A stretch of 64,000 nucleotides of DNA, taken from contig SAQE01000013.1 in assembly GCA_004020545.1 (NCBI GenBank), positions 1 through 64,000 of the forward strand, given 5' to 3'. The notes under the pieces were generated by a model. That model had not been told where the DNA came from. It worked only from the letters and a program-made list of their open reading frames with translations, and made no database searches. The DNA comes from Mesorhizobium sp. (GTDB taxonomy: Bacteria; Pseudomonadota; Alphaproteobacteria; Rhizobiales; Rhizobiaceae). This document shows, in pieces, positions 54,727 to 63,388 of the stretch. Within the stretch, counting starts at the first letter, position 1. The number at the start of each line of letters is the position of its first letter. A program made the translations under genes and the position numbers.

Positions 54727-55446
54727 ATGCATCGCGTATTTGAAACCTTGGTCGAGCAACTCTCTGCAAGCGTCGATGCCGTCGATCTCCATGAGGCAAT
54801 GGCGTCCGCCGCAGCCGGGTTCGACTTTCCGTTCTTCGCTTATTTCACCTACCCATCCGCTTCCGGCGACACGCCGCGATTGATCTCGAATTATCCATCA
54901 TCATGGACATCACATTACCTGCAACTGCGCTACCACAGCGTGGATCCCGTGATCCTGCGGGGACTGCGAGGCTGGGATACCTTCGACTGGGGTGTGGACC
55001 GCGATCACCGTTATTTGCCGACCTCGCAGCAGGAAGTCCTGGAAAAAGCAGCTGAGTTCGGCATTCGCGGCGGACTGACCATGTCGATGCATGATCATCG
55101 CGGCCGGTTCGCCGCACTGACCTTCGCCTCCAACGAGGCGCATCCGCCACTTTTGAGGTCGCTGACGCGCTACGAAAAAGCAATGCAGTTGGTTGCGATC
55201 AACGTTCATATCCATGCCCGGCGCAGGCTCGCCGAAGATTGCGTGGTAGATGGCATAACGCTCACCCCGCGGGAGTTCGAGTGCCTGAAATGGGCGGCGT
55301 GCGGCAAGTCGGCCTGGGATATCAGCCAGATTCTCGGTGTCTCGAAACGCACCGTGACCTTCCATCAGGAAAACGCCAAGGCGAAGCTTGGCGTGCGAAC
55401 CATCAACCAGGCCATAGTGCGGATGGCTGCTCGGGCGAGATCCTGA
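54727..55446 (+). CDS. LuxR-family quorum-sensing regulator (TraR-like)
   Basis: 239 residues. The N-terminal autoinducer-binding domain contains the conserved aromatic and acidic residues: SNYPSSWTSHYLQLRYHSVD (Trp, Tyr, Asp) and GWDTFDWGVDRD (Trp). The C-terminal LuxR helix-turn-helix is LTPREFECLKWAACGKSAWD and ISQILGVSKRTVTFHQENAK. It should bind an acyl-homoserine lactone and DNA as a dimer. luxI follows 93 bases downstream with a lux box between. The pair resembles TraR/TraI-type systems that control transfer of symbiosis islands, but the specific member cannot be named from sequence. Confidence 0.92.
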   Translation: MHRVFETLVEQLSASVDAVDLHEAMASAAAGFDFPFFAYFTYPSASGDTPRLISNYPSSWTSHYLQLRYHSVDPVILRGLRGWDTFDWGVDRDHRYLPTSQQEVLEKAAEFGIRGGLTMSMHDHRGRFAALTFASNEAHPPLLRSLTRYEKAMQLVAINVHIHARRRLAEDCVVDGITLTPREFECLKWAACGKSAWDISQILGVSKRTVTFHQENAKAKLGVRTINQAIVRMAARARS

Positions 55447-55462
55447 TCCTCTCCAAGGCTAG

Positions 55463-55478
55463 CTGTAAAGGTCTACAG
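55463..55478 (+). promoter_or_regulatory. lux box upstream of luxI
   Basis: CTGTA-AAGGTC-TACAG is a perfect 5-base inverted repeat with a 6-base spacer. The half-sites are identical to those of the classical lux box. It lies 61 bases before the preferred luxI start, a suitable distance for a -42 site, and indicates positive autoinduction. Confidence 0.8.
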
Positions 55479-55538
55479 GCTGCATTCATGACGGCTTTGC
55501 CCTTCGATTGCGTGGACACATCCCGCACGGAGACGACA

Positions 55539-56171
55539 ATGATGCAGCTGATAACACCCGACTGCTACGCCGAGTTCGCGAGCGAACTCAGGGAAATGCA
55601 CGGGCTTAGGTATCGGGTTTTCAAGAAGCGGCTCGATTGGGAAGTGCAGACCGAAGGCGAAATGGAAACGGACCCGTTTGACAGCCTGAACCCCGTCTAC
55701 CTACTTCTCAAGGGGTCCGATTGGCGAACTTGCGGCTGCGTCCGCCTTTTGCCGACCACCGGACCGACTATGTTGCGCGATACGTTTCCGGCGCTGCTGG
55801 ATGAGATGGTGGTCCCTGCGAGTGCCGATATCTGGGAGAGTAGTCGTTTCGCGCTCGATCTCCCTGCGACAGCGCCGAAGGCTGCTGGCGGCCTGGCACA
55901 AGCAACCTACGAGCTCTTCGCGGGCATCATCGAATTCGGCTTGGCCAACAATCTCTCCGGGATCGTAACGGTGACAGATACGCGCATCGAAAGGATCCTT
56001 CGTCTCGCGACCTGGCCGTTGTCACGTATCGGACAGCCCCAGCAGGTCGGCAACACCGAGGCAGTCGCCGGCTTCCTCGAGATTTCCTACGCCAGTCTCT
56101 TGCGCATCCGCTGGAGGGGACGCCTGAACGGGCCGGTGTTGTGGCAACCAGTTCTCGTCCAATCGGCATAG
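55539..56171 (+). CDS. LuxI-family acyl-homoserine lactone synthase
   Basis: 210 residues starting MMQLITPDCYAEFASELREM (55539), with ACGGAGACGACA upstream. An alternative start at 55488 would put the lux box only 10 bases away and is not favoured. Invariant LuxI residues are present: RYRVFKKRLDWEV (Arg, Phe, Trp), EMETDPFDSLNPVYLL (Asp-x-x-Asp), and WESSRFALD (Glu, Arg). It makes an AHL from SAM and an acyl-ACP. Its chain length specificity is unknown. It is downstream of its cognate luxR. Confidence 0.94.
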   Translation: MMQLITPDCYAEFASELREMHGLRYRVFKKRLDWEVQTEGEMETDPFDSLNPVYLLLKGSDWRTCGCVRLLPTTGPTMLRDTFPALLDEMVVPASADIWESSRFALDLPATAPKAAGGLAQATYELFAGIIEFGLANNLSGIVTVTDTRIERILRLATWPLSRIGQPQQVGNTEAVAGFLEISYASLLRIRWRGRLNGPVLWQPVLVQSA

Positions 56172-56535
56172 CGCCTGCGGATGGTCAGCCGTGACCTGGG
56201 TTAAGTCTGCTCACGGCCGCCACCGCCCGCCGTCAAGCTGAGCGGACCCGGCCCCACGAGCATTCGACTGTTCCGGTCGATCGACTCGCGCGGCCGGACT
56301 TCGGATTTCCGTAGGCGCAACCCGCAGTCCAGCGTGAGCACGCCAAAGTGGCGCCCGTCCGCTTGGAAAGAAGCCAATGTGGCTTCTGAGATCGCCTTGG
56401 AATATTGGACCGGCCGCCGTGAGCGATCCCAACCTCAAACCTTTGCCGGTATGCCGGTTTGGCCGGACCGTCGGCCAGTCGGAGCAGTCCCCCGATAAGG
56501 ACCCGAGCTGACGCGCGATCCAACAGCGCCCAAGC
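56172..56535. other. Non-coding or degraded stretch after luxI
   Basis: About 360 bp in which I see no gene. In the island of R7A, traI1 is followed by the excision regulator genes, but no remnant of these is recognised here. Confidence 0.4.
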
Positions 56536-56787
56536 CTATGCTATGTGCATTACCGTTCGGTTGGCCATATCGTCCAAGACCGCATGAAGAAGCCTTCCAA
56601 CCTCCTGCGCAGCGAACTCTGGCGCAATTCCTACATCGGACAATTGAATGAGCATTTTCTTGGCAGCACAGCGCCAGAACGCACTCGCCGCCTCGCCGTT
56701 CTTGGTCTCGAGGGCCTGGGCGATACTTTCGACCAATGTGCGTCGCCGATGCAGCGGAAATACGCAAATGTTTGAGTCATGCATCAA
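56536..56787 (-). CDS. DUF6074-like small protein
   Basis: About 82-83 residues. Two adjacent ATGs (56787, 56784) are possible. The pattern is ICVFPLHRRRTLVESIAQAL, ETKNGEAASAFWRCAAKKML, IQLSDVGIAPEFAAQEVGRL, a short Leu-rich helical protein with the FP-H/P-R opening, K-G-A--FWR and the LLHAV-DEM-type end found in DUF6074 proteins common in rhizobia. Function is unknown. It stands alone between non-coding regions. Confidence 0.55.
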   Translation of the reverse strand: MMHDSNICVFPLHRRRTLVESIAQALETKNGEAASAFWRCAAKKMLIQLSDVGIAPEFAAQEVGRLLHAVLDDMANRTVMHIA

Positions 56788-57318
56788 TCACCTCACAGTT
56801 TCAGTTCCACAAAGAAAACACCGGCGTCTTCAAAAGCGCCGCTTAGCGCGGTGACGGTTCGCGGCGACATGACGAGTTCCACTTCCCCTCGACAAGCCAT
56901 TGGGCGATGAGCCGCCGGACCGCACATCCGGACCGCACATAAGGTGAACCACCATTGCTGATCCGGCTGCGTTTCCTGTGCCGTTCCGCGACGAGGCGTT
57001 CCAGCCCGAATTGACGTCCAATGACTTGATTTCTGAAAGGGCAGGGCGGCACGAATCACCCGACTGTTCCGCCGCTTACATTCCTGCGAGCTTGTGTATG
57101 AATGATTAAAGCGTGCCCGAGCCGTTCTTGGTGGCCGCAGAAGGGAATCATGTCATCCGCGCCTATCGTAAGGCCGCGCGACTTCTAGCATGGCTGCACT
57201 GCCCCGACAGGGCTTTGCAATCGCGCGTTTCGAAGCCTATGCTTGGCATCGGCCGTCAGTTACTTCGGATGCAGCCGACAGTAAGAGGTACGCGCTCTTG
57301 CCCGCATGAGAGAGAGCC
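56788..57318. other. Non-coding stretch before the Crp/Fnr gene
   Basis: About 530 bp with no supported gene. The last 200 bases likely carry the promoter of the Crp/Fnr gene. The tandem GGACCGCACATCCGGACCGCACAT around 56919 is a short direct repeat. Confidence 0.4.
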
Positions 57319-58023
57319 TTGCCCGAATCCCTTTTTCGCAACCGGGTGCTGAAATCCCTTTCGCCGGAGGACTTCGCGCTGTTGCGACCATCGCTGCATC
57401 GCGTCGAACTGGACATCAAGGCTCAGTTGGAGATCGCGCATCAGCCGATCAGGAATGGATATTTTCCCGAGAGGGGCATCGCCTCGGTGGTCGCCACCAT
57501 GACCGGCGGACGGCAATGTGAAGTCGGCATTATCGGATATGACGGGATGACAGGAATTGCCCTCATTCTCGGACAGGACAGCTCTTCCAACGAGACCTAT
57601 ATCCAGGTCGCAGGCAATGGCTGGCGCCTGCCGGTTGAAATCATTCGTCCTGCGGTTGCGGAAAGCCCGTCGCTGCGCACGTCAGTGCTGGACTATGCCC
57701 ACGCGTTCCTTGTCCAGTCGTCCCGGACGGCACTGGTCAATGGCCACTCCAAAATCGAGGAACGGCTGGCCCGCTGGTTGCTGATGATCCATGACCGCTC
57801 TGACGGAGACAAGATCTACCTGACGCATGAATTTCTGGCGACCATGCTCGGCGCCCGCCGTCCCGGGGTCACCACGGCCCTGCAAATGCTTGAATATCGA
57901 GGACTTGTCCGTGCCAAGCGCGGCGAGGTCACGATTATCGACCGCGTCGGATTGATGGAACTCACGCATGGCGCTTACGGCGAGGAGGAGCAACGTTATT
58001 TCGGCCTGGCCACCGCTGCCTGA
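57319..58023 (+). CDS. Crp/Fnr-family transcriptional regulator
   Basis: 234 residues from TTG 57319 (GAGAGAGCC just before). The cyclic-nucleotide-binding-like fold runs through EIAHQPIRNGYFPERGIASV and CEVGIIGYDGMTGIALILGQ. The effector domain lacks both the Fnr cysteines and the cAMP residues. The helix-turn-helix is LTHEFLATMLGARRPGVTTA, then MLEYRGLVRAKRGEVTIIDR. The subgroup is frequent in rhizobia and its signal is unknown. Confidence 0.9.
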   Translation: MPESLFRNRVLKSLSPEDFALLRPSLHRVELDIKAQLEIAHQPIRNGYFPERGIASVVATMTGGRQCEVGIIGYDGMTGIALILGQDSSSNETYIQVAGNGWRLPVEIIRPAVAESPSLRTSVLDYAHAFLVQSSRTALVNGHSKIEERLARWLLMIHDRSDGDKIYLTHEFLATMLGARRPGVTTALQMLEYRGLVRAKRGEVTIIDRVGLMELTHGAYGEEEQRYFGLATAA

Positions 58024-58319
58024 TTGTCCGGTATCGGACATAGGCTTGAAGGCTGCCGAACTCCCGTCCTAGATCGTGTCAGTCAGAGTTTCAGGGAGGC
58101 GGGTGAAAAAGCCGCCGAAGCCTATGTTCTGTCCAGAGGCAAGGCCCGGTTCCTCTCCACCGCCCAGGCGATCCGCGCCATTCGAACGCTTATGCCGGCG
58201 TGCAAAGCGACCGATCGCGAGTTGAGGAATTGGTGGCGGCGACGTCCATCGTTCACGGTGTGCCCGTCGCCTTCGACGCAAAAACAGCCGAGGGAGTAGA
58301 ACCACGGCTGCATTCCTAG
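58024..58319 (+). pseudogene. Hypothetical rhizobial protein, frameshifted near the end
   Basis: One frame gives YVLSRGKARFLSTAQAIRAI, RTLMPACKATDRELR, and another, from about 58220, gives EELVAATSIVHGVPVAFDAK, TAEGVEPRLHS and a TAG at 58317. Joined, they form a plausible small protein of about 95 residues with no known function, broken by one frameshift. The N-terminus is uncertain because the start of the ORF overlaps the Crp/Fnr stop region. Confidence 0.45.
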
Positions 58320-58511
58320 GAGGGCATGCCGCGCCGTCCAGACTGTCAGATCGGGCATTCGTCAGATGGTTGTCCGCTAACTTAACTGGCAGAGTCTACA
58401 GGACGTGTCCAGCATTGCGAACTCACCGATCGCTTGGCGGCCAAAGCTGCCGGCAAGCGATCGCCTCATCCAGCCGTCTGCACCATCTCATCACAGACAT
58501 CATCGGTGATG

Positions 58512-58901
58512 CTACCTGCCCAGCATATGTCCAGCATTTCGCAGGGCGGCCAGAAGGAGCCTCGCATAGCCTGTGACATCGATCTGGGCCTGCATGGACA
58601 GGGGCATGCTGGTCCAGTTCTCCAATGGTGCAATGAAAGGTGAGAAGGTGCCATTGACAAGGCAACAGCAGCTAACAAGGCCCTCTCGGTCCAATGCCAC
58701 CACACCGATCTTGTCGCCTGGATATCCAATGGCTGCGACTCGCTGGACCTCCAGGTCACCGTCAACCCGCACGTCGAAAAGAAGGCTACCACGGCTCCTC
58801 GTGGCTATCTCAGCCGCCTTCTCATCAAAGCTTGAAGAGAGCAAGCGGACGCTTTCCACCGCCATCTGGAAAATCACCAAATCCAGTTCATTCACGGCCA
58901 T
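58512..58901 (-). CDS. Hypothetical protein
   Basis: About 129 residues starting at MAVNELDLVIFQMAVESVRL (58901); longer starts exist. Composition is protein-like (GSLLFDVRVDGDLEVQRVAA, GYPGDKIGVVALDREGLVSC) and no interrupted motif is seen. I do not recognise a family. The strand opposite shows no better ORF. It could be real, but codon evidence is limited. Confidence 0.4.
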   Translation of the reverse strand: MAVNELDLVIFQMAVESVRLLSSSFDEKAAEIATRSRGSLLFDVRVDGDLEVQRVAAIGYPGDKIGVVALDREGLVSCCCLVNGTFSPFIAPLENWTSMPLSMQAQIDVTGYARLLLAALRNAGHMLGR

Positions 58902-59511
58902 ATGGGCAATTGCGCGCAATGGGTGGTGATTGCAATGACACACACTGCTTGTTCACAGATGTCGGTCACGAACGATCATTCGTCGGGTTCCGGTTCCGAC
59001 CAACGGTGTGGCCACCTGATCGTGCTGCGGTTCGAACATTCCTAACGCGAGCCGAGCGCTGTTGATGAGGATGGAGTCTAGGTCTCGGGCCCTGCCTCGC
59101 GGCTTGCTCATCCTTGGCAGACCCCTTGCAACGCCGCCGCGATGGCGCAAACGCCAGATGACGCTGATCCATCGCTTAATCGTGAACTGAGCTTCTGAAC
59201 ACCCTTGGTGGGACAGCAGGGTGGAAGGGCTTGACCAACGCTGCCGCCGTTTTCGAAGAGGGCCCGTCCTCGATTGAATCTTTGGAGCCCCGTGCGGCGC
59301 GCAGGAAAATGTTGACCATCTGGACGCAGGTCCCAGACCCCAAGGCAAACAGGGAACCTTCCAGCCAGCCAAGCTGCGCCGAAGCAAAGAGCGACCTTTG
59401 GAATTCCCAAGAACGGACCCTTCCATAGTTGACTGGCAACCGCAGCGCGAGTGCGGGAGAGCGAACAAGCACTGCGTGAGAGGTCCTGCGCGTTTTCCCC
59501 TCTTTGCTATT
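58902..59511. other. Degraded stretch upstream of dctA remnant
   Basis: No intact gene. The minus strand has RGRARDLDSILINSARLALG at 59095-59036, which looks protein-like but has no start or recognised family. The rest shows overlapping low-quality frames only. Confidence 0.4.
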
Positions 59512-59526
59512 TGGCACATCGCTTGC
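59512..59526 (+). promoter_or_regulatory. Sigma-54 (-24/-12) promoter before dctA remnant
   Basis: TGGCACATCGCTTGC has GG and GC elements exactly 12 bases apart, matching TGGCAC-N5-TTGC. It lies 83 bases before the GTG start of the dctA remnant. dctA genes of rhizobia are transcribed from such promoters under DctD (or NifA) control, so this is the expected element. Confidence 0.85.
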
Positions 59527-59608
59527 GCCGAAGTGGGCGCAGCGTTCGACCGGAGCACTGCATGGGAGAAGGAGGAGCCCCACCCCGATCCGGTCAAGGA
59601 GAGAAACG

Positions 59609-60560
59609 GTGTTGGTTCCACAAGTCCCCATAGCGAACGCAGCGGCCCGCAAGCGCCATTTTGCCCGGGCCTACGTGCAGATGCTTGCCGCCATAATCCT
59701 GGGTGCTGCAATCGGCTATTTCCATTTGGAGACCGGCCAGAGCCTGAAGCCGCTCGGCGATGCCTTCGATCTTCCTGACAATAGCGACCGGCATTGCCGG
59801 CATGAGCGATCTGCAGAAGGTCGGCCGAGTTGCCGCCAAGGCGATGGTTTATTTCCTCACCTTCTCGACACTTGCACTCGTTGTCGGACTGATTGTCGCG
59901 AATATCGTTCAGCCTGGCGCCGGCCTCAACATCGATCCGGCCTCGCTCGATGTCCAAGCCGTTAAGGGCTATGTGGCCACGGCTCACGAGCAGTCCGTGA
60001 CCAGCTTCCTGATGAACATCATCCCATCAACCATTGCCAGTGCCTTCGCGGAAGGCGACATCCTGCAAGTCTTGTTCTTCTCGGTCCTGTTCGGCGCGGT
60101 CTGCCGCTACAACGGCCGCTCGATCTTCTCTCTCGTCCGATACATCAAGGACGAGCTGCTGCTCGCAACGTCCTCCTCGGAGGCCGCGCTGCCCTCGCTC
60201 ATGGAGAAGATGGAAAAGGCCGGCGCCACGCATTCGGTCGTGGGTCTCATTCCATTCAATCTGGACGGCACGAATATGATGCTCGCCGCCCTCTTCATCG
60301 CCCAGACCACGAAAACTGATCTGCCGATCGGCTGCCGGATCCTCATGCTGTTCGTCGCATTGTTCCCTTCGAACGGAACAACCCGCATTACCGGTGCAGG
60401 CCTCGTCACAATGGCTGCAACGCTCTTTCTTGTTCCGGCCGCACCGGTCACCTCCGTGGGTCTTATTCTTGGCGTCGATCAGCTTATGTCCGAATGCCAC
60501 GCGCTGACGATATTTCTCCGCAGCGTAGCGGCAACGCTGGCTGTCGCCCGGTCTGGGGCG
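59609..60560 (+). pseudogene. dctA: C4-dicarboxylate transporter DctA, degenerate
   Basis: AAGGAGAGAAACG precedes a GTG at 59609, and the N-terminus is intact ([40 protein letters not shown]). At about 59765 a deletion with frameshift removes the IKLVKMIIAPV region. Reading resumes [20 protein letters not shown] and [21 protein letters not shown] large in-frame loss follows between LFFSVLFGA and [20 protein letters not shown], then smaller losses ([27 protein letters not shown] lacks the usual PTGYS). The gene cannot make a transporter. It would have imported succinate, malate and fumarate for nitrogen-fixing bacteroids. Confidence 0.88.
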
Positions 60561-60604
60561 AGCGGGATAAACGACGATTCGGGGAGCGCCTCACTAGCGG
60601 ACCG

Positions 60605-61485
60605 TTCAGCGCTCTGGCGGTGGACGGTCAAGTCGCCCGGCGTGGTGAACGCAGTTCCCCGCGCGAACGACGCTCAGCTATTGGGGTGGGCCCGATGGCG
60701 CAAAGCCGTATTTGAGAAACCGCCAGATCGCACCCGCACCTGTGCGCCTGTAGCAACTGCGGGGCACGATCAAAAGCGACCCATTTTACACCGAAAAGGC
60801 GGGCCGTTGCTGCCACGCCGTCCATGGATTGGAGCCTCATGTCTAAGACAACGGCCACCACTCTCGCGGTTCTCCTTTTTCTCCTCGCCGTGCTGCTTTC
60901 CGTGCTGGCGAGCCATAATAGCGCGCACCCGCCGCGGGAAAGGCCGCCCCCGCCCATGCAGTCGTGCCAATGGACAGTCAAAAGTGGAGCGGCGCACTCG
61001 TCAACGACCCCGCTTCGCCAAATCGCCGGCAACCCGGAAGGTCCGGGGACCCTTCAGCGCTCTGCCGGGCGGACGGTCAGTCGCCCGGCGTGGTGAATGG
61101 CGGTCGCGGTTGCCCGGCCCGCGCGAACGACGCTCAGCTGGGTGGGGTGGGCCCGATGGCGCAAGGCCATCTTTCCAGAAACCGCCAGAGCGCACCGGCA
61201 TCTATAGCTGTGCGCCCTCGCGACTGCGCCCTGTGGCAAGTGCGGGGCTCGATCAAAAGCATTTTACACCAAAAGGCGGGCCGTTGCTGCCACGCCGTCC
61301 ATGGATTGGAGACTCATGTCTAAGCCGACTGCCATCACTGTCGCAGCTCTTCTTTTACTCCTCGCCGTGCTGGCGAGCCAATATAGCGCGAACCTGCACC
61401 GGCAGGCGTGGTCGATCGACAGGCAAAAGTGGAGCGGCGCATTCGACAACGACCCCCTTCGCCAATCGCCGGCAACCCGCAAGGC
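60605..61485 (+). repeat. Diverged tandem direct repeat, about 435 bp per copy
   Basis: Copy A covers 60605 to about 61040 and copy B 61053 to about 61485. Both start TTCAGCGCTCTG, share GTCGCCCGGCGTGGTGAA, GCGCGAACGACGCTCAGCT, GGTGGGCCCGATGGCGCAA and GCGGGCCGTTGCTGCCACGC, and end AATCGCCGGCAACCCG. Small insertions shift the spacing from 448 bases at the start to 477 at the internal ATGs (60839 and 61316). Each copy carries the 5' part of the same DsbA-like gene. Confidence 0.8.
60839..61075 (+). pseudogene. Truncated first copy of the DsbA-like gene
   Basis: ATG 60839 opens [20 protein letters not shown], a membrane anchor, then [15 protein letters not shown]. After IAGNPEGPG the sequence leaves the gene and enters copy B of the tandem repeat, so no thioredoxin domain follows. 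It parallels the N-terminus of the second copy. A relic of a tandem duplication. Confidence 0.65.
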
Positions 61486-61963
61486 GATGCCGTTCTGGTC
61501 ATATTCAATGACTACCACAACTGTCCGCATTGCAGACTGGCAGATCTCAACTACCAAAAAGCCTTCAAGAATGATCCCAATCTGAAGCTTGTGATCAGAC
61601 GGTTCCCGGTCCTGGGACCGGATTCCCAATCGCACTCGCCTCGAGAAAACAGGGAAAGTTCGACGAATTCCACCGCGCCCTTATGACTTCCCCCAGTTGG
61701 ATCATTGAAAGGATCACTCTCAAGATCGCAGCGCGTGTGGGCCTTGACGTGGAGCAGCTCAAGCGGGAATGCAAGATCCGGCCATCGCAGATGAACTTGC
61801 GCGCGTCCGCGCACTCGCGAAAGGTCTGCACATCGACCGTACGCCCGCGTTGGTGGTCGGCGATATAGTGATCGCCCACCTGGTCGACATGGCCAGCTTG
61901 CAACGCTTGCTCGCCGATGCGCGCTCAAAGCGTGCAGGCTCTCGTGCGGGGCAGCATCTGTAG
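61316..61963 (+). pseudogene. DsbA-family thiol-disulfide oxidoreductase, frameshifted
   Basis: ATG 61316 opens with a membrane anchor ([20 protein letters not shown]). The thioredoxin-fold part is split among frames: [20 protein letters not shown] (active site CPHC) and LKLVIRRFPVLGPDSQ in one; ITLKIAARVGLDVEQLKREC in another; then DPAIADELARVRALAKGLHI and DRTPALVVGDIVIAHLVD to a stop at 61963. At least three frameshifts separate them. It would have been a periplasmic disulfide exchange protein of the DsbA/Com1 type. Confidence 0.75.
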
Positions 61964-62439
61964 ATCGGCCACGCTGTTGTTGCCGGAGCGTGCCGTTTGT
62001 GGCAGCTGGCTTTGCTGTTGCTCCTCGGCATCTTGTTGCGGTCATCCAGCTGCCGTGGGCGCCAACAACAATCCTGAGCGCCCGCGCCTGAAGGCGCTGG
62101 CCGGGTGCTCGTGAACCGAGCCCGCTTATCTTCGCCATGCTCAGGCGGTCTTGGCCCTGCGGCTTCGCCCCCTGGCGCGGGGCAGCCTTCGGCTGCTGAC
62201 GGTCGCCGGCCTGTCGGCCGGCGTCGTTTTTATCGTGGCCTTCCCCGGTGGCGCAGGGCGGGCAGCACTCCCTTCTAGGCCCGCCGCGGCGTCCCGCAAC
62301 CCTTCGCTTTCGCTTCGGGTCCTCCACTCCGTTCCGGTCCTGCGGATGCAGTCCGCCTCCGACGTCGGGCCTTTCCGGTCGCTTTCGCCGCCCACCCCGC
62401 TTCCGGGGAGGGCGCGATTGAAGAGCGGAGGACATCACG
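61964..62439. other. GC-rich leader before ardC
   Basis: No gene is supported. From 62140 to 62430 the DNA is very GC-rich, with repeated short palindromes (GGGGCAGCCTTCGGCTGC; GCCGGCCTGTCGGCCGGC) that would form RNA hairpins. It leads into ardC. I see no promoter I can name. Confidence 0.45.
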
Positions 62440-63204
62440 ATGCGTGCAAACAACAAACGTTGCGGCAGCCGACAGGCTGGCGCAGAGAGTGGCGGGCGCA
62501 CCGGCGCCAGCCTTTATCAGGAAATCACCGACCGCATCATTGCCGAACTGGAGCGCGGCACCGTGCCATGGGTCAAGCCGTGGGGCAGGGCAAGGACAGG
62601 CCTCGGCCTGCCGCGGAATGCGGCCACCCAGCGCCGATATTCCGGCATCAATATCCTGATCCTGTGGGGCGGGGTCATCGATCGCGGTTTCCCCAGCCAG
62701 AACTGGCTCACCTTCCGGCAGGCGCTTTCCCTAGGTGGCAATGTCAGGAAGGGTGAGCACGGCACCACCATCGTTCACGCTGACCGCTTTGTTCCCAAGA
62801 ACGAAAAGCAACGCGCCGACACCGATGGCGACGAACCGCAGGCGGTGCCCTTCCTGAAGCGCTTTACCGTCTTCAATGTCGCGCAGTGCGATAATCTGCC
62901 CGAACATCTTTATGCCGCCGGCGAGCCTCTGCCTGAGCGCGAGATGGTCCCGCAGGCCGAGGCGCTCATTCATGCAACCGGCGCTGATTTTCGCATCGGC
63001 GGCGAGCGCGCCTTCTACATGCCCGGCAGCGACACCATACAGGTGCCGCCGCAGCCGGCTTTCTTCCACCAGATCGACTATTACCGGACCTGCTTTCACG
63101 AGCTTGGCCACTGGACCGGCCACCCGACGCGACTCGCGCGCGACCTGTCCGGCTCCTTCGGGTCCAACACCTATGCGCGCGAGGAACTGGTCGCCTTATC
63201 TTGA
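62440..63204 (+). CDS. ArdC-like antirestriction/ssDNA-binding protein, C-terminally truncated
   Basis: 254 residues. GAGCGGAGGACATCACG precedes ATG 62440. The N-terminal ssDNA-binding part reads SLYQEITDRIIAELERGTVP, WVKPWG and RRYSGINILILWG. The C-terminal zincin-like metallopeptidase part has YYRTCFHELGHWTGHPTRL with the HExxH zinc motif. ArdC proteins protect incoming single-stranded DNA during conjugation. The frame ends at SNTYAREELVALS, about 40-60 residues short of relatives, where unrelated sequence begins at about 63194. The truncation probably marks an insertion junction. Confidence 0.85.
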   Translation: MRANNKRCGSRQAGAESGGRTGASLYQEITDRIIAELERGTVPWVKPWGRARTGLGLPRNAATQRRYSGINILILWGGVIDRGFPSQNWLTFRQALSLGGNVRKGEHGTTIVHADRFVPKNEKQRADTDGDEPQAVPFLKRFTVFNVAQCDNLPEHLYAAGEPLPEREMVPQAEALIHATGADFRIGGERAFYMPGSDTIQVPPQPAFFHQIDYYRTCFHELGHWTGHPTRLARDLSGSFGSNTYAREELVALS

Positions 63205-63267
63205 CAGTCTGCACCGACTCTCCGTGTCTTGCTGGCGTCGATGCAACAGGACTGACGGAGGCGTTGT

Positions 63268-63314
63268 CCAGGCCGGCCGCAGCGCTCCCACATAGCTGGC
63301 GGAGGCCGGCCTGG
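63268..63314. repeat. Perfect 11-base inverted repeat near recombinase
   Basis: CCAGGCCGGCC at 63268-63278 pairs perfectly with GGCCGGCCTGG at 63304-63314, with 25 bases between. It lies between the truncated ardC and the recombinase gene. It could be a transcription terminator, a recombinase binding site or the end of the inserted element. Confidence 0.5.
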
Positions 63315-63388
63315 ATAGCGCCGGGCAAGTTGAACTCCTTCGTTGATGCTGGCTCCCGGATGGGGGTCCGGGGGAGGTTGAACAACTT

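Noticed and set aside
59760-61511. A long 583-codon open frame
   Set aside because: It runs from the middle of the dctA remnant through the tandem repeat into the DsbA-like gene. Only the first part resembles a protein family, so it is not one gene.
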